Shown here in pieces: positions 45,919 to 54,346 of a stretch of 64,000 nt of DNA. Position numbers and translations under genes: made by a program. The DNA is from Bacteroidales bacterium (lineage in GTDB: Bacteria; Bacteroidota; Bacteroidia; Bacteroidales; WCHB1-69). The notes beneath the pieces were generated by a model. It had not been told where the DNA came from. It was given only the letters and a program-made list of their open reading frames with translations, and did no database searches. Location of the stretch: positions 62,001-126,000 of the forward strand of contig JAEETJ010000001.1 of the NCBI GenBank assembly GCA_016290295.1, in the 5' to 3' direction. Every line of letters starts with the position of its first letter. The first letter of the stretch is position 1.

Positions 45919-46604
45919 TTCTTCTTCGACTTAAAAGGTTCGTTAAGGATGTCTAAGAGTTCGTTCGTAATATCCTTGCTTGGATCGGCATCAAGCAATT
46001 GTCCACCGTATTGGTAAGAGAACACGAAGGAAGCGTTTCTCTCTGCATTGATACGTTTGGTAGCCATAATGACAGAATCAGCGATTTGCTTCAAAGCCGC
46101 TGCCTGACGGGCTTCCAAGTCACCCATCACCCGGGCATAATCAGCTTTCAGGTTTTCGCTTTCCTGCATCAGCTGCTGCTGGGCATTCTCTATCTGCACC
46201 TGGGTGAGGATACCAGATTGGTAATTCTGCTGGAATTGGTTGTATTTTCTTTCCAGAGCTGACTGGCGGTTTTGGAACACAGCTTCCTGCTTGGTCATTT
46301 CAGCCTCGATATCTTTGGTCAGAATATCCACCAACTCATAATTAGCATTCACACTGTCGATGTTGATGTAAATAATCTCACCTGAGCGAGGTTCGGTGTT
46401 CACCACATTGTTCTGTACAGGGGTGTGATGTGTTGTTTTCGGGAAGCAGAAATACAGAATATACAATACTATCACTGCAATAGCCAATATAGCCTCTACT
46501 ATCCAACGACACAGGTTGCAATTGCATTTTTTCTTTGTTTCACAAGTTTCCTGAGGTGTTTCTTCTTTGATGATCTCTGTTACGTTTTCTTCCATTTCAC
46601 TCAT
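45915..46604 (-). CDS. OmpH/Skp-like protein with N-terminal membrane anchor
   Basis: A 229-residue protein with an acidic N-terminus, a Cys-rich KKKCNCNLCRW segment, one TM helix (about 38-58, AILAIAVIVLYILYFCF), then a long coiled coil (about 95-200) of the OmpH/Skp type (IDSVNANYELVDILTKDIEA and FQNRQSALERKYNQFQQNY). Skp proteins chaperone outer-membrane proteins. This form is membrane-anchored rather than having a cleavable signal peptide. The N-terminal CxCxxC could bind metal but lies on the predicted cytoplasmic side. Confidence 0.82.
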   Translation of the reverse strand: MSEMEENVTEIIKEETPQETCETKKKCNCNLCRWIVEAILAIAVIVLYILYFCFPKTTHHTPVQNNVVNTEPRSGEIIYINIDSVNANYELVDILTKDIEAEMTKQEAVFQNRQSALERKYNQFQQNYQSGILTQVQIENAQQQLMQESENLKADYARVMGDLEARQAAALKQIADSVIMATKRINAERNASFVFSYQYGGQLLDADPSKDITNELLDILNEPFKSKKK

Positions 46605-46610
46605 TTTTTA

Positions 46611-46634
46611 TGCGGCGAATGCGGTTCCGCCGCA
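46611..46634. repeat. TGCGGCG hairpin repeat
   Basis: TGCGGCG ... CGCCGCA enclose an inner GCGG-TT-CCGC palindrome. On the minus strand it closely resembles the hairpin core of the 76-bp tandem repeat at 27324. It lies between ompH-like and recQ. AATTCAAAAT low-complexity sequence follows to 46676. Confidence 0.75.
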
Positions 46635-46682
46635 ATAATTATTAATTCAAATTTCAAAATTCAAAATTCAAAAAACTGCCCC

Positions 46683-48887
46683 CTAATTTCCAACCTCGGA
46701 TAGATATTTGATTCGCATGATTCTAACTTCGTCCATGCTGTATTCATCCTCACCTAATTCCTCGAGGGCGTCTTGTACGGAATCGGACTGGGCATTATTG
46801 AAATAGTCCAAGATATCTTCCTGATGATAGGGGTCAATCACTTCGTCAATATAGTAATTGATATCCAGTTTCATACCGGAAGAGACAATGCTTTCGATTT
46901 CCGAAAGAAGCTCGTCCATTTCCATACCTTTGGCAATCGCAATATCTTCAAAGGCGATTTTACGGTCAATATTCTGGATGATATACACCTTATTGGCCGA
47001 CTTGTTCACCACGGTTTTGACGACAAAATCCTGCGGACGCTCAATTTCGTTATCTTCGACATAATTCTTGATCAATTCCACAAAAGGCTTGCCATATTTC
47101 TGCGCTTTTCCTGCACCCACACCGGTAATGTGTGTCATTTCCTCGATATTGGTCGGGTACTGGATACACATATCTTCCAATGACGGATCCTGGAAGATGA
47201 CGTATGGTGGCAAATTCTCCTTATTGGACAATTCCTTTCTCAGATTCTTCAGCAGAGAGAACAGGGTCTTGTCGAAAGCATCGCCCTTAGAAGGCATCGG
47301 TTCATCCATCAGGTCGCCATCCTCATCGGGGTCAACAGCGTTTTTCGGCTTAGCCACCATCACAGAATACGGATTAACCAGATATTTCTCTCCCTTCTTG
47401 GTCACTCTCAGCAATCCGTAGTTCTCCACATCTTTAGCCAGCAAATCTTCGAAGATAGCCACGCGTATCACATTCGCCCAGAAATTCTGGTCATAATCCA
47501 TACCTTCGCCAAACTGTTTCAGTTTCTGATGTTTGAACTTTTCAACAGAAGTTGTTTTCTCGCCTCTGATAATGTCAATAATATGATCTTCCTTGAACTG
47601 CTGTTTAACCGTTTGCACCACCTCGATAACCAGACAAATCTGGTCGGCGGCATTCATTTTCGGTCTCGGGTGACGGCAATTGTCACAATTATTGCAATTT
47701 TCCTCTTCAAATTCTTCACCGAAATAATGCAGCAGATGTTTACGACGGCAGCTGGTGGACTCGGCATACGATGCAGTCTCTGCCAGCAGTTGTTTCACGA
47801 TTTCCTGTTCCGCCACAGACTTCTTGGTCGAGAATTTCTCAAGTTTATTCAGGTCTTTCGGGTCATAGAAAGCGATACATACACCCTCGCCATCATCGCG
47901 GCCTGCACGGCCTGTTTCCTGATAATATCCCTCAAGGCTCTTGGGCATGTCGTAGTGAATCACATAGCGGACATCGGGTTTATCAATACCCATACCGAAA
48001 GCGATAGTAGCCACAATCACATCGGCTTTTTCCATCAAGAAAGCATCCTGATTTTCCACACGCGTATGGGAATCCAAACCTGCATGATACGGCAATGCCT
48101 TAATCTGGTTAGCCTGCAGAAATTCTGCCAGTTCCTCCACTTTTTTACGGCTGAGGCAATAAATGATACCCGACTTTCCGTGGTTATTCTTGATAAACTT
48201 CACCAGTTCCTTGTCCACATCCTTCGTTTTCTCGCGAATTTCATAGTACAGATTCGGACGGTTAAACGACGAGATGAACACTTCGGCCTTATCCATACCC
48301 AGGTTTTTCTGGATATCGCTTTGTACCTTGGGAGTAGCGGTAGCTGTCAACGCGATCACCGGCACCTTCTTGCCGATGGTGTCAATAATATTTCTGATGC
48401 GGCGGTATTCCGGGCGGAAATCATGTCCCCACTCTGAAATACAATGCGCTTCATCAATAGCATAAAAAGAGATATTGATATCTCTGAAAAAGTCAACATT
48501 CTCCTCTTTGGTCAAGGATTCCGGCGCCACATACAGTAATTTGGTCTTGCCCGACAGCAAATCGTCTTTCACTTCCTTTATTTCCTGCTTGGTCAATGAA
48601 GAATTCAAAAAATGGGCGATACCTATTTCCGTACCGAAATTCCGGATGGCATCCACCTGATTTTTCATCAGAGCAATCAAAGGAGAAATGACAATAGCCG
48701 TACCCTCTTTCATCAAAGCGGGCAATTGGTAGCATAAAGACTTGCCACCACCTGTCGGCATGATCACAAAACAGTCCTTACCTTTTAATAGAGACTTGAT
48801 GATTTTAAGCTGATTTCCCTTAAAACTATCAAAGCCGAAAAATTTTTTCAGCATTTTGGAAATCTCTTTATCCGTAATTGCAGCCAT
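46683..48887 (-). CDS. recQ: ATP-dependent DNA helicase RecQ
   Basis: 3'-5' helicase for recombination and replication-fork repair. Walker A MPTGGGKSLCYQLPAL, DEAH box IDEAHCISEWGHDFRPEY, TATATPKV, and motif VI QETGRAGRDDGEG are intact. The zinc-binding domain has CRRKHLLHYFGE and CNNCDNC. A winged helix and an HRDC domain (about 540-610) follow, plus a C-terminal extension of about 110 residues. The 734-residue length is usual for Bacteroidota RecQ. It appears monocistronic. Confidence 0.96.
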   Translation of the reverse strand: MAAITDKEISKMLKKFFGFDSFKGNQLKIIKSLLKGKDCFVIMPTGGGKSLCYQLPALMKEGTAIVISPLIALMKNQVDAIRNFGTEIGIAHFLNSSLTKQEIKEVKDDLLSGKTKLLYVAPESLTKEENVDFFRDINISFYAIDEAHCISEWGHDFRPEYRRIRNIIDTIGKKVPVIALTATATPKVQSDIQKNLGMDKAEVFISSFNRPNLYYEIREKTKDVDKELVKFIKNNHGKSGIIYCLSRKKVEELAEFLQANQIKALPYHAGLDSHTRVENQDAFLMEKADVIVATIAFGMGIDKPDVRYVIHYDMPKSLEGYYQETGRAGRDDGEGVCIAFYDPKDLNKLEKFSTKKSVAEQEIVKQLLAETASYAESTSCRRKHLLHYFGEEFEEENCNNCDNCRHPRPKMNAADQICLVIEVVQTVKQQFKEDHIIDIIRGEKTTSVEKFKHQKLKQFGEGMDYDQNFWANVIRVAIFEDLLAKDVENYGLLRVTKKGEKYLVNPYSVMVAKPKNAVDPDEDGDLMDEPMPSKGDAFDKTLFSLLKNLRKELSNKENLPPYVIFQDPSLEDMCIQYPTNIEEMTHITGVGAGKAQKYGKPFVELIKNYVEDNEIERPQDFVVKTVVNKSANKVYIIQNIDRKIAFEDIAIAKGMEMDELLSEIESIVSSGMKLDINYYIDEVIDPYHQEDILDYFNNAQSDSVQDALEELGEDEYSMDEVRIMRIKYLSEVGN

Positions 48888-49054
48888 TCTGTTGTCTATT
48901 TGAGATGTTTTTGTTTGCTATTTTCTAGTGATTACAAAATCCTAATTGGAATAACAAAAATAAAAAAAATAATCAAGCAAGCGGAATTTTTCTGCTTTTT
49001 TCTTTCATTTTTTATCAACATACTGACTCTCAGTATGATAAATTTTAAAAATAA

Positions 49055-50056
49055 CTATTTTTTCAGAAATTCACGCATAAAAATGCGGATTCCCTTCTCC
49101 AAGGGAGTGAAATTTTTCTTATATCCCACCCTTCTCAAACTGTTCAAAGGCAGGTCAATCTTCCTGTAAGGAATTTTATTTTTTTCTTTTGACAAGGGGA
49201 AAAACTCCAATTTTTCTTCCTGCCTTAAAATGGAAAGAATTGTTTTGGCCACCGCACTGAACGGCCGTGGGTAAGCAGTACCCAAATAATAAAAATCGCT
49301 GGCGGGCAGATGATTCATGAACCAGGTGAGAACAGTGACCACATCCTTAATGAAGATTCTGTCTATTACAGGCTCATTATCAGATGTTTCTGAATTTCCG
49401 TAAACAGGGATAATCATGCGACTTTCCTGTTGCCACTGCCTGAACAACTGGTACACGGAAGAGGCTGCATCACCCATACGCTCTTCATTCGGCCCATATA
49501 CCTCGGGCATGGCAAATCCCGCCCATAGTGGCGGTGTCACACGCTGCTTGAGCACCCACTGGTCAAACTGCCGCTTCATTTGCTCACATAAAGCCATTTT
49601 ACCGCTCTCCTGCCCCATCCATTCCTGGCCTGTCCAAATCCATTTTGCCTCGGTTGATGCTACCGCAAAAAGCAAAGGAATGCGGTTCATGGCTGCAAAA
49701 CTCCAAAGGCGTTGCGAAAATTCCAGAATGTATTCATGAAAGCAGGAAGTATCATCTGGCAGGGTATCAATTTCTGAAGCCAAATGAATGATAAAATCGA
49801 CCTTCTGTTGGTTTAGGGCTAACCAATCGAAAAATAAATCACGGGGCACTTTTTCAATATACCGCATCGTTTGTAGAGACGTTTTATGAAACGTCTCTAC
49901 ATCAGGACTGGACGCTATTTTCGGCACATCATAGCCCGGTTCAACAGGCATTACGGGGAAATCGGCCACCAGAACCAAATCCGAACGACCTGATTCGTTG
50001 AGATGTTGAACCATGCTGCTACCGATAAAACCGGCAGCACCCGTAATGACTATCAT
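49055..50056 (-). CDS. HldD-like NAD-dependent epimerase/dehydratase, catalytic Tyr not seen
   Basis: A 333-residue short-chain dehydrogenase of the extended type. N-terminal Rossmann motif TGAAGFIGSSMV (5-16). C-terminal features DRIFIKDVVTVLTWF, FYYLGTAYPRPFSAVA and LRRVGYKKNFTPLEKGI match ADP-heptose 6-epimerase (HldD/RfaD). The region expected to hold YxxxK reads CEQMK, so the catalytic Tyr seems replaced. A perfect 13-bp palindrome (49872-49901) is in frame and encodes about ten residues around VETFHKTSLQ. It may be a diverged or inactive paralogue. A terminator separates it from the upstream rnfC. Confidence 0.75.
   Translation of the reverse strand: MIVITGAAGFIGSSMVQHLNESGRSDLVLVADFPVMPVEPGYDVPKIASSPDVETFHKTSLQTMRYIEKVPRDLFFDWLALNQQKVDFIIHLASEIDTLPDDTSCFHEYILEFSQRLWSFAAMNRIPLLFAVASTEAKWIWTGQEWMGQESGKMALCEQMKRQFDQWVLKQRVTPPLWAGFAMPEVYGPNEERMGDAASSVYQLFRQWQQESRMIIPVYGNSETSDNEPVIDRIFIKDVVTVLTWFMNHLPASDFYYLGTAYPRPFSAVAKTILSILRQEEKLEFFPLSKEKNKIPYRKIDLPLNSLRRVGYKKNFTPLEKGIRIFMREFLKK
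49872..49901. repeat. In-frame palindromic element inside the HldD-like gene
   Basis: TGTAGAGACGTTT, loop TATG, AAACGTCTCTACA: a perfect 13-bp inverted repeat of 30 bp, a multiple of three, inside an open reading frame. It resembles the GTAGGGACGC...GCGTCC hairpin at 40004-40024. Confidence 0.9.
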
Positions 50057-50075
50057 TCTCTTGTCGTTTAAAACA

Positions 50076-50104
50076 AAGCAGGGTCTGAAACAGACCCGCT
50101 TTTT
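50076..50104 (-). terminator. Intrinsic terminator after rnfC
   Basis: On the minus strand AAAGCGGGTCTG pairs with CAGACCC(T)GCTTT, with a TTT loop and one bulged base, followed by TGTTTTAAA. It sits in the 51-bp gap between the rnfC stop and the HldD-like start. Confidence 0.75.
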
Positions 50105-50107
50105 CGT

Positions 50108-51430
50108 TTATTTTCTTGCACGAATCATCGCGCCTGTCTTGTTCTTACCCACACGTATCATATCCAAAATCGGACGGTTGGAGGGGCAGCCGAAGGAGCA
50201 CGAGCCGCACTCAATGCAGTTCATGATACCATGCTTCTCACAATCCTCGTAGCGCTGCAAATCAGTCAATGCGTGCAACATGTAAGGTTCCAGTCCCATC
50301 GGGCAGGCCTGTACGCACTTGCCGCAACGCAGGCATTCATAAACCTCGCCACGCTTGCTTTCCTTTTCGGTCATCAGCAGCAGGCTCGACATACCCTTGA
50401 CGGTAAATGCATTGAGATTGGAGATAGCCTTGCCCATCATTGGACCACCGGAGATAATCTTGCCCGTATCTTCAGGAATACCCACTGCATTGAGAATGTC
50501 GTTAATGCAGGTACCGATACGCACTCTGTAGTTTTTCAGATTTTTCACCGATTTACCACTCACCGTCGTAAAAGTTTCGATAATCGGTTTGTTCTTCTGC
50601 ACCGCCTCATAAATGGCGAAAGCAGTGGCAATATTGTTGACAATACAGCCCACCTCAATCGGCAATTTACCATTGGGAACGCTTCGGCCTGTCAAAGCCT
50701 TAATCAACTGTTTTTCAGCTCCTTGAGGATATTTGGTTTTCAGTTTCACCACTTGGATATCCTTATAGTTGGCAGCCACCTTGGTCAAATGCTCGAAAGC
50801 ATCGGGTTTGTTGGCTTCCACACCAATCAGCGCTATGGGAGCACCCGAAGCGATCAGCATGGCCTCGATACCCACCATCACCTCATCGGCACGCTCCAGC
50901 ATCATGCGGTAGTCCACCGTAATGTATGGCTCGCACTCGGCAGCGTTAATCAGCAGGTAATCCACCTTCTTGTCTGGTGGCACCATGTATTTCACATGAG
51001 TGGGAAAGCAGGCACCACCCAAACCGACGATACCGCAAGCTTTCATGCGGTCGATAATTTCCTGTTTGCTCAGGGTAATATCCTTTTTCAACTCGGTGGA
51101 AGTGTCTATACCCTCGGCCCATTCGTCACCTTCCACATCGATTACAATGGCATCTTTCTTATAGCCCAGGAAATCGGCCACAGGTTCGATTTTGGCCACC
51201 GTTCCCGACACGGGAGAATGGACATTGGCACAAATAAAAGCCTCGGCTTTGCCAATCAACTGCCCCACCTTCACCTTGTCGCCTTTTTGCACCTGAGGCA
51301 CGGAAGGAGCACCCAAATGCTGGGTCAGGAAAACAGTGACCTGTTTGGGAATGGGAAAAATTTCCACTGACTGTTCTTTGGCTAATTTATTTTCCTCGGG
51401 GTGGATACCACCTATTCTAAAAGTCTTCAT
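50108..51430 (-). CDS. rnfC: Rnf electron transport complex subunit C
   Basis: Peripheral subunit of the Rnf complex (ferredoxin:NAD+ oxidoreductase coupled to ion pumping); RnfC holds the NADH/FMN site and two 4Fe-4S clusters. Visible: N-terminal RnfC barrel with PVSGTVAKIEP, the nucleotide-binding GLGGACFPTHVKY block (about 134-146), SLBB-like middle, and clusters CLRCGKCVQACP and CIECGSCSFGCP. The 440-residue length is normal. It lies 30 bases after rnfB. The usual rnfDGEA genes do not follow; a terminator does. Confidence 0.95.
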   Translation of the reverse strand: MKTFRIGGIHPEENKLAKEQSVEIFPIPKQVTVFLTQHLGAPSVPQVQKGDKVKVGQLIGKAEAFICANVHSPVSGTVAKIEPVADFLGYKKDAIVIDVEGDEWAEGIDTSTELKKDITLSKQEIIDRMKACGIVGLGGACFPTHVKYMVPPDKKVDYLLINAAECEPYITVDYRMMLERADEVMVGIEAMLIASGAPIALIGVEANKPDAFEHLTKVAANYKDIQVVKLKTKYPQGAEKQLIKALTGRSVPNGKLPIEVGCIVNNIATAFAIYEAVQKNKPIIETFTTVSGKSVKNLKNYRVRIGTCINDILNAVGIPEDTGKIISGGPMMGKAISNLNAFTVKGMSSLLLMTEKESKRGEVYECLRCGKCVQACPMGLEPYMLHALTDLQRYEDCEKHGIMNCIECGSCSFGCPSNRPILDMIRVGKNKTGAMIRARK

Positions 51431-51460
51431 TCTATATAGGATTGATTTTTTCAGAAAAGA

Positions 51461-52441
51461 TTATTGTTCGGAAGCAGGAGTAGAATCTGCAGCAGAGGCT
51501 GGCTTTTCAACGGGAGTTGTCTTCTCGACAACAACTGTTGTCTTTTCAACTACAACCGTAGTTTTTTCAACTACTGGAGCAGCTGGCTTTTCGGCTGGAG
51601 CAGCGGGAGCCTCTTTCTTCGGCGGGAAATTCACCGCATGGATAGCACCCGTCGGACACTCGCCCGCGCATTTGCGGCAGCTCTTGCACTTGGTGAAATC
51701 AATATAAGCCAGGTTGTTCTCCACCGTAATGGCTTCGAAAGGACAAGTCTTGGCGCACTTGCCGCAACCGATACAGGCAGCGGAGCAATTCTTGCGTGCC
51801 GCAGCACCTTTCTCTTTGTTAACGCAGGAGACAAACACACGGCGGCCCAACTTGCCTTTGGGACGGACTTCGATGACCTTACGCGGACAGGTCTTGGCGC
51901 AAGCGCCGCAACCCACACATTTCTCTTCATCGACCACCGGCAAACCAGTTGTCTCATCAATATGAATGGCATCGAACTTACAAGCTTTCACGCAGTCGCC
52001 ACAACCAAGGCAGCCGAAAGGACAAGCACTCTCGCCGGCATAAATAGAGGTAGCGAATTGGCAGGACAGTGCCGAGTCATATTTCACCTTGGCAGGAGCG
52101 TTTTCACAACTGCCATTGCAGCGTACCACCGCCACCATCGGTTCAGCTTCGGCAGCTTCCAGGCCCATCACAGCAGCAATTGCTTTCATGTCGCCGCCAG
52201 CGGGACATTTGTAACCGTCCAGCGTGTTGGCTTTCACGATAGCTTCCGCCAACGCGCGGCAACCAGCGAAGCCGCAACCGCCGCAATTGGCACCCGGCAA
52301 ATGCTCGGCCACCTCATCGATACGGGGGTCTTCTATCACTTTGAACGCCTTGGATACAAAATATAAGATTACTGCCGCAATCATACCTATCGCTCCGATG
52401 ATTAGAGCGGCATATAAAATAGTGGTAACAGTTGGTGTCAT
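51461..52441 (-). CDS. rnfB: Rnf electron transport complex subunit B
   Basis: Ferredoxin-like subunit that receives electrons from ferredoxin. N-terminal TM helix (TTILYAALIIGAIGMIAAVIL), a 4Fe-4S domain with CGGCGFAGC and YKCPAGG, then four CxxCxxCxxxC clusters (CLGCGDCVKAC, CVGCGACAKTC, CIGCGKCAKTC, CKSCRKCAGEC). After residue 275 comes an Ala/Pro-rich tail with three VEKTTVV-type repeats, a flexible linker. First gene of rnfBC, divergent from the GH20 gene. Confidence 0.95.
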   Translation of the reverse strand: MTPTVTTILYAALIIGAIGMIAAVILYFVSKAFKVIEDPRIDEVAEHLPGANCGGCGFAGCRALAEAIVKANTLDGYKCPAGGDMKAIAAVMGLEAAEAEPMVAVVRCNGSCENAPAKVKYDSALSCQFATSIYAGESACPFGCLGCGDCVKACKFDAIHIDETTGLPVVDEEKCVGCGACAKTCPRKVIEVRPKGKLGRRVFVSCVNKEKGAAARKNCSAACIGCGKCAKTCPFEAITVENNLAYIDFTKCKSCRKCAGECPTGAIHAVNFPPKKEAPAAPAEKPAAPVVEKTTVVVEKTTVVVEKTTPVEKPASAADSTPASEQ

Positions 52442-52462
52442 AGTTGTTGAATTTTTGAATTT

Positions 52463-52471
52463 GCAAAGATA
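52463..52471 (-). promoter_or_regulatory. -7 promoter element for rnfBC
   Basis: Minus-strand TATCTTTGC, 21 bases upstream of ATG 52441. Confidence 0.6.
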
Positions 52472-52493
52472 ACTTTTTTTTTGAAAAATAACT

Positions 52494-52502
52494 TATTTTT
52501 GC
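52494..52502 (+). promoter_or_regulatory. -7 promoter element for the GH20 gene
   Basis: TATTTTTGC, 21 bases upstream of ATG 52524, divergent from the rnfBC promoter. Confidence 0.6.
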
Positions 52503-52523
52503 ATCCACTAAATTCAATTTAAT

Positions 52524-54164
52524 ATGAAAAAAATTTTTTTACTGCTCAGTTTGGCGTTTTTGCTGTACAGTTGTAGCGAAAAACCCATGCCCCAGAAAAT
52601 AGCTTTAGTGCCCGAACCTGTTTCGATAGAGCAAGATTCGCTCAAAAATTTTATCCTTGACAAGCACACCAAATTGTCATTTTTAAACCTTGACAAGGAA
52701 AGCGAGACACAAAAATACATCGTGGAAAATTACAAACACTATTTCGGTTTTGAACCCAAAGTGCAAAATTCCCCTGTCAGAAATATCATCATTTTTGAAT
52801 TAAATGATGAAAAAAACGACCAGCTTGGCAACGAAGGTTACCAGCTCACGGTGGATAAAAAAATCATTCTGATTTCCGCCAACACGGAAGCGGGCCTGTT
52901 CTACGGTTTCCAAACGCTGTTCCAGTTAGCACCAGCCAATGCGAACGCGGAAAAACCCGTGGCAATAGCCGTTCCAGGAGTCAAAATCACCGACTACCCA
53001 CGTTTTGAATGGCGTGGCAGCCACCTGGATGTGTGCCGCCATTTCTTCAACATCGACGAAGTGAAGAAACATTTGGACGTGATGGCCCTGTACAAGCTCA
53101 ACAAGTTTCATTTCCACCTCACCGACGACCACGGCTGGCGTATCCAGATTGACAAATATCCCTTGCTCACCGAAGTGGGAGCCTGGCGGGTGGATCGCAG
53201 CGATGTGCCCTGGGGCGAGGCGGAAGAGGCCAAAGAAGGCGAAGAACGCAGCTACGGCGGCTACTTCACCAAAGACCAAATCCGCGAGATTGTGGCTTAC
53301 GCCGCCGCGCGCCATATTGATGTGGTGCCCGAAATCGAGATGCCTGGCCACAGTTCAGCCATCCTGACCGCCTATCCGCAGTTCGCCTGCGACGATTATC
53401 CATACTGCGTGGCCCTCGGTCCCTATTGGCCCCCAAAAGCCATACTTTGTGGCGGTAACGACTCGGTGATGGTCTTCCTGAAGGATGTTTTTGACGAAGT
53501 AATGGAACTTTTCCCCTACGAATACGTTCACCTTGGTGGTGACGAAGCCTACAAGGACAACTGGCGAGCCTGTCCCAAATGCCAGCAAAAAATCAAAGAC
53601 TTGGGCTTGGCCAATGAGGAAGAGCTACAGGCCTGGATGGTGGCCGAGATTGAAAAAGAAGTGAACAAACACGGCAAGAAAATCATCGGCTGGGACGAAA
53701 TTCTGGATGGCGGCGTAACCCCCACCGCCACCGTGCAATCATGGCGGGGTGCCGAAAGTGCCATCAAGGCCGCCCAGTTAGGCAACGAAGTGGTAATGTC
53801 GCCCACCGCCTTCTGCTATTTCGACTACTATCAGGATGATCCCGAAACACAGCCCAAAGCCATTGGCGGTTATGTTCCTCTTGGCAAAGCTTATGCTTTC
53901 GAACCCATCCCCGACACCCTGACCAGCGAGCAAGCCAAATGTATCAAGGGAGCGCAGTGCAATTTATGGTCGGAGTTTATCTTCACTTACGACCATGCCG
54001 AATACATGCTTCTTCCCCGTTTGTGCGCCCTGGCCGAAACCGTATGGACTCCCAAAGAGCGGAAAGACTGGCCCCGCTTCGAGGCCACCATTCCCTCACA
54101 AGTGCATTTGTTGCAGCAATTAGGATACAACCCGTGCACAACGATAGGACAATTAGAAAATTAG
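52524..54164 (+). CDS. GH20 beta-N-acetylhexosaminidase, lipoprotein
   Basis: A 546-residue lipoprotein (MKKIFLLLSLAFLLYSCSEK) removing terminal GlcNAc/GalNAc from glycans. The GH20b N-terminal domain (about 25-155) precedes the TIM barrel. The barrel shows WRGSHLDVCRHFF, FHLTDDHGWRIQI, EIEMPGHSSA and the catalytic Asp-Glu pair in HLGGDEAYKDNW. The C-terminus has GAQCNLWSEFI. All parts are complete. The final QLEN and stop lie in the ATTAGCAAATTAG repeat. A role in mucin, chitin or peptidoglycan turnover is inferred. Confidence 0.95.
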   Translation: MKKIFLLLSLAFLLYSCSEKPMPQKIALVPEPVSIEQDSLKNFILDKHTKLSFLNLDKESETQKYIVENYKHYFGFEPKVQNSPVRNIIIFELNDEKNDQLGNEGYQLTVDKKIILISANTEAGLFYGFQTLFQLAPANANAEKPVAIAVPGVKITDYPRFEWRGSHLDVCRHFFNIDEVKKHLDVMALYKLNKFHFHLTDDHGWRIQIDKYPLLTEVGAWRVDRSDVPWGEAEEAKEGEERSYGGYFTKDQIREIVAYAAARHIDVVPEIEMPGHSSAILTAYPQFACDDYPYCVALGPYWPPKAILCGGNDSVMVFLKDVFDEVMELFPYEYVHLGGDEAYKDNWRACPKCQQKIKDLGLANEEELQAWMVAEIEKEVNKHGKKIIGWDEILDGGVTPTATVQSWRGAESAIKAAQLGNEVVMSPTAFCYFDYYQDDPETQPKAIGGYVPLGKAYAFEPIPDTLTSEQAKCIKGAQCNLWSEFIFTYDHAEYMLLPRLCALAETVWTPKERKDWPRFEATIPSQVHLLQQLGYNPCTTIGQLEN

Positions 54165-54231
54165 TTAATTAGCAAATTAGCAAATGGATTTATTAATGTG
54201 CTAATGAGACAATGTGCTAATGTGCCAATGA
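54151..54231. repeat. ATTAGCAAATTAG repeat array, copy 4
   Basis: Starts in the last codons of the GH20 gene and continues as ATGTGCTAATG-type units. It shares AGTTAATTAGCAAATTAGCA and the following ATGGATTTA-ATGTGCTAAT with the array at 3092, allowing a 3-base difference. Confidence 0.85.
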
Positions 54232-54286
54232 ATTTCTAGTAGGACTGTCTCATTGTGGCAGCCGATAATACATCAATAAATTAACA

Positions 54287-54346
54287 AAGGGGAGTCTCGC
54301 TGCGCTCGAGGGGAGTATCTCACTACCTGCTCAAGGGGAGTACCAC
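54287..54346. repeat. CTCCCCT triloop-hairpin repeat, copy 4
   Basis: GGGGAGT-type units with CGCTGCGCTCG and CACTACCTGCTCAAGGGGAG, close to the copy at 40021. It encodes the last codons (LPLSR) and stop of the LytTR gene at 54323. Confidence 0.8.

Noticed and set aside
44044-48437. Long antisense ORFs opposite tnaA and recQ (for example 47529-48437 +)
   Set aside because: They are shadows of well-supported genes on the other strand and show no family motifs or promoters.
48900-49169. 89-residue ORF between recQ and the HldD-like gene
   Set aside because: It is a low-complexity Phe/Ile/Lys-rich translation of AT-rich spacer overlapping the end of the HldD-like gene antisense.
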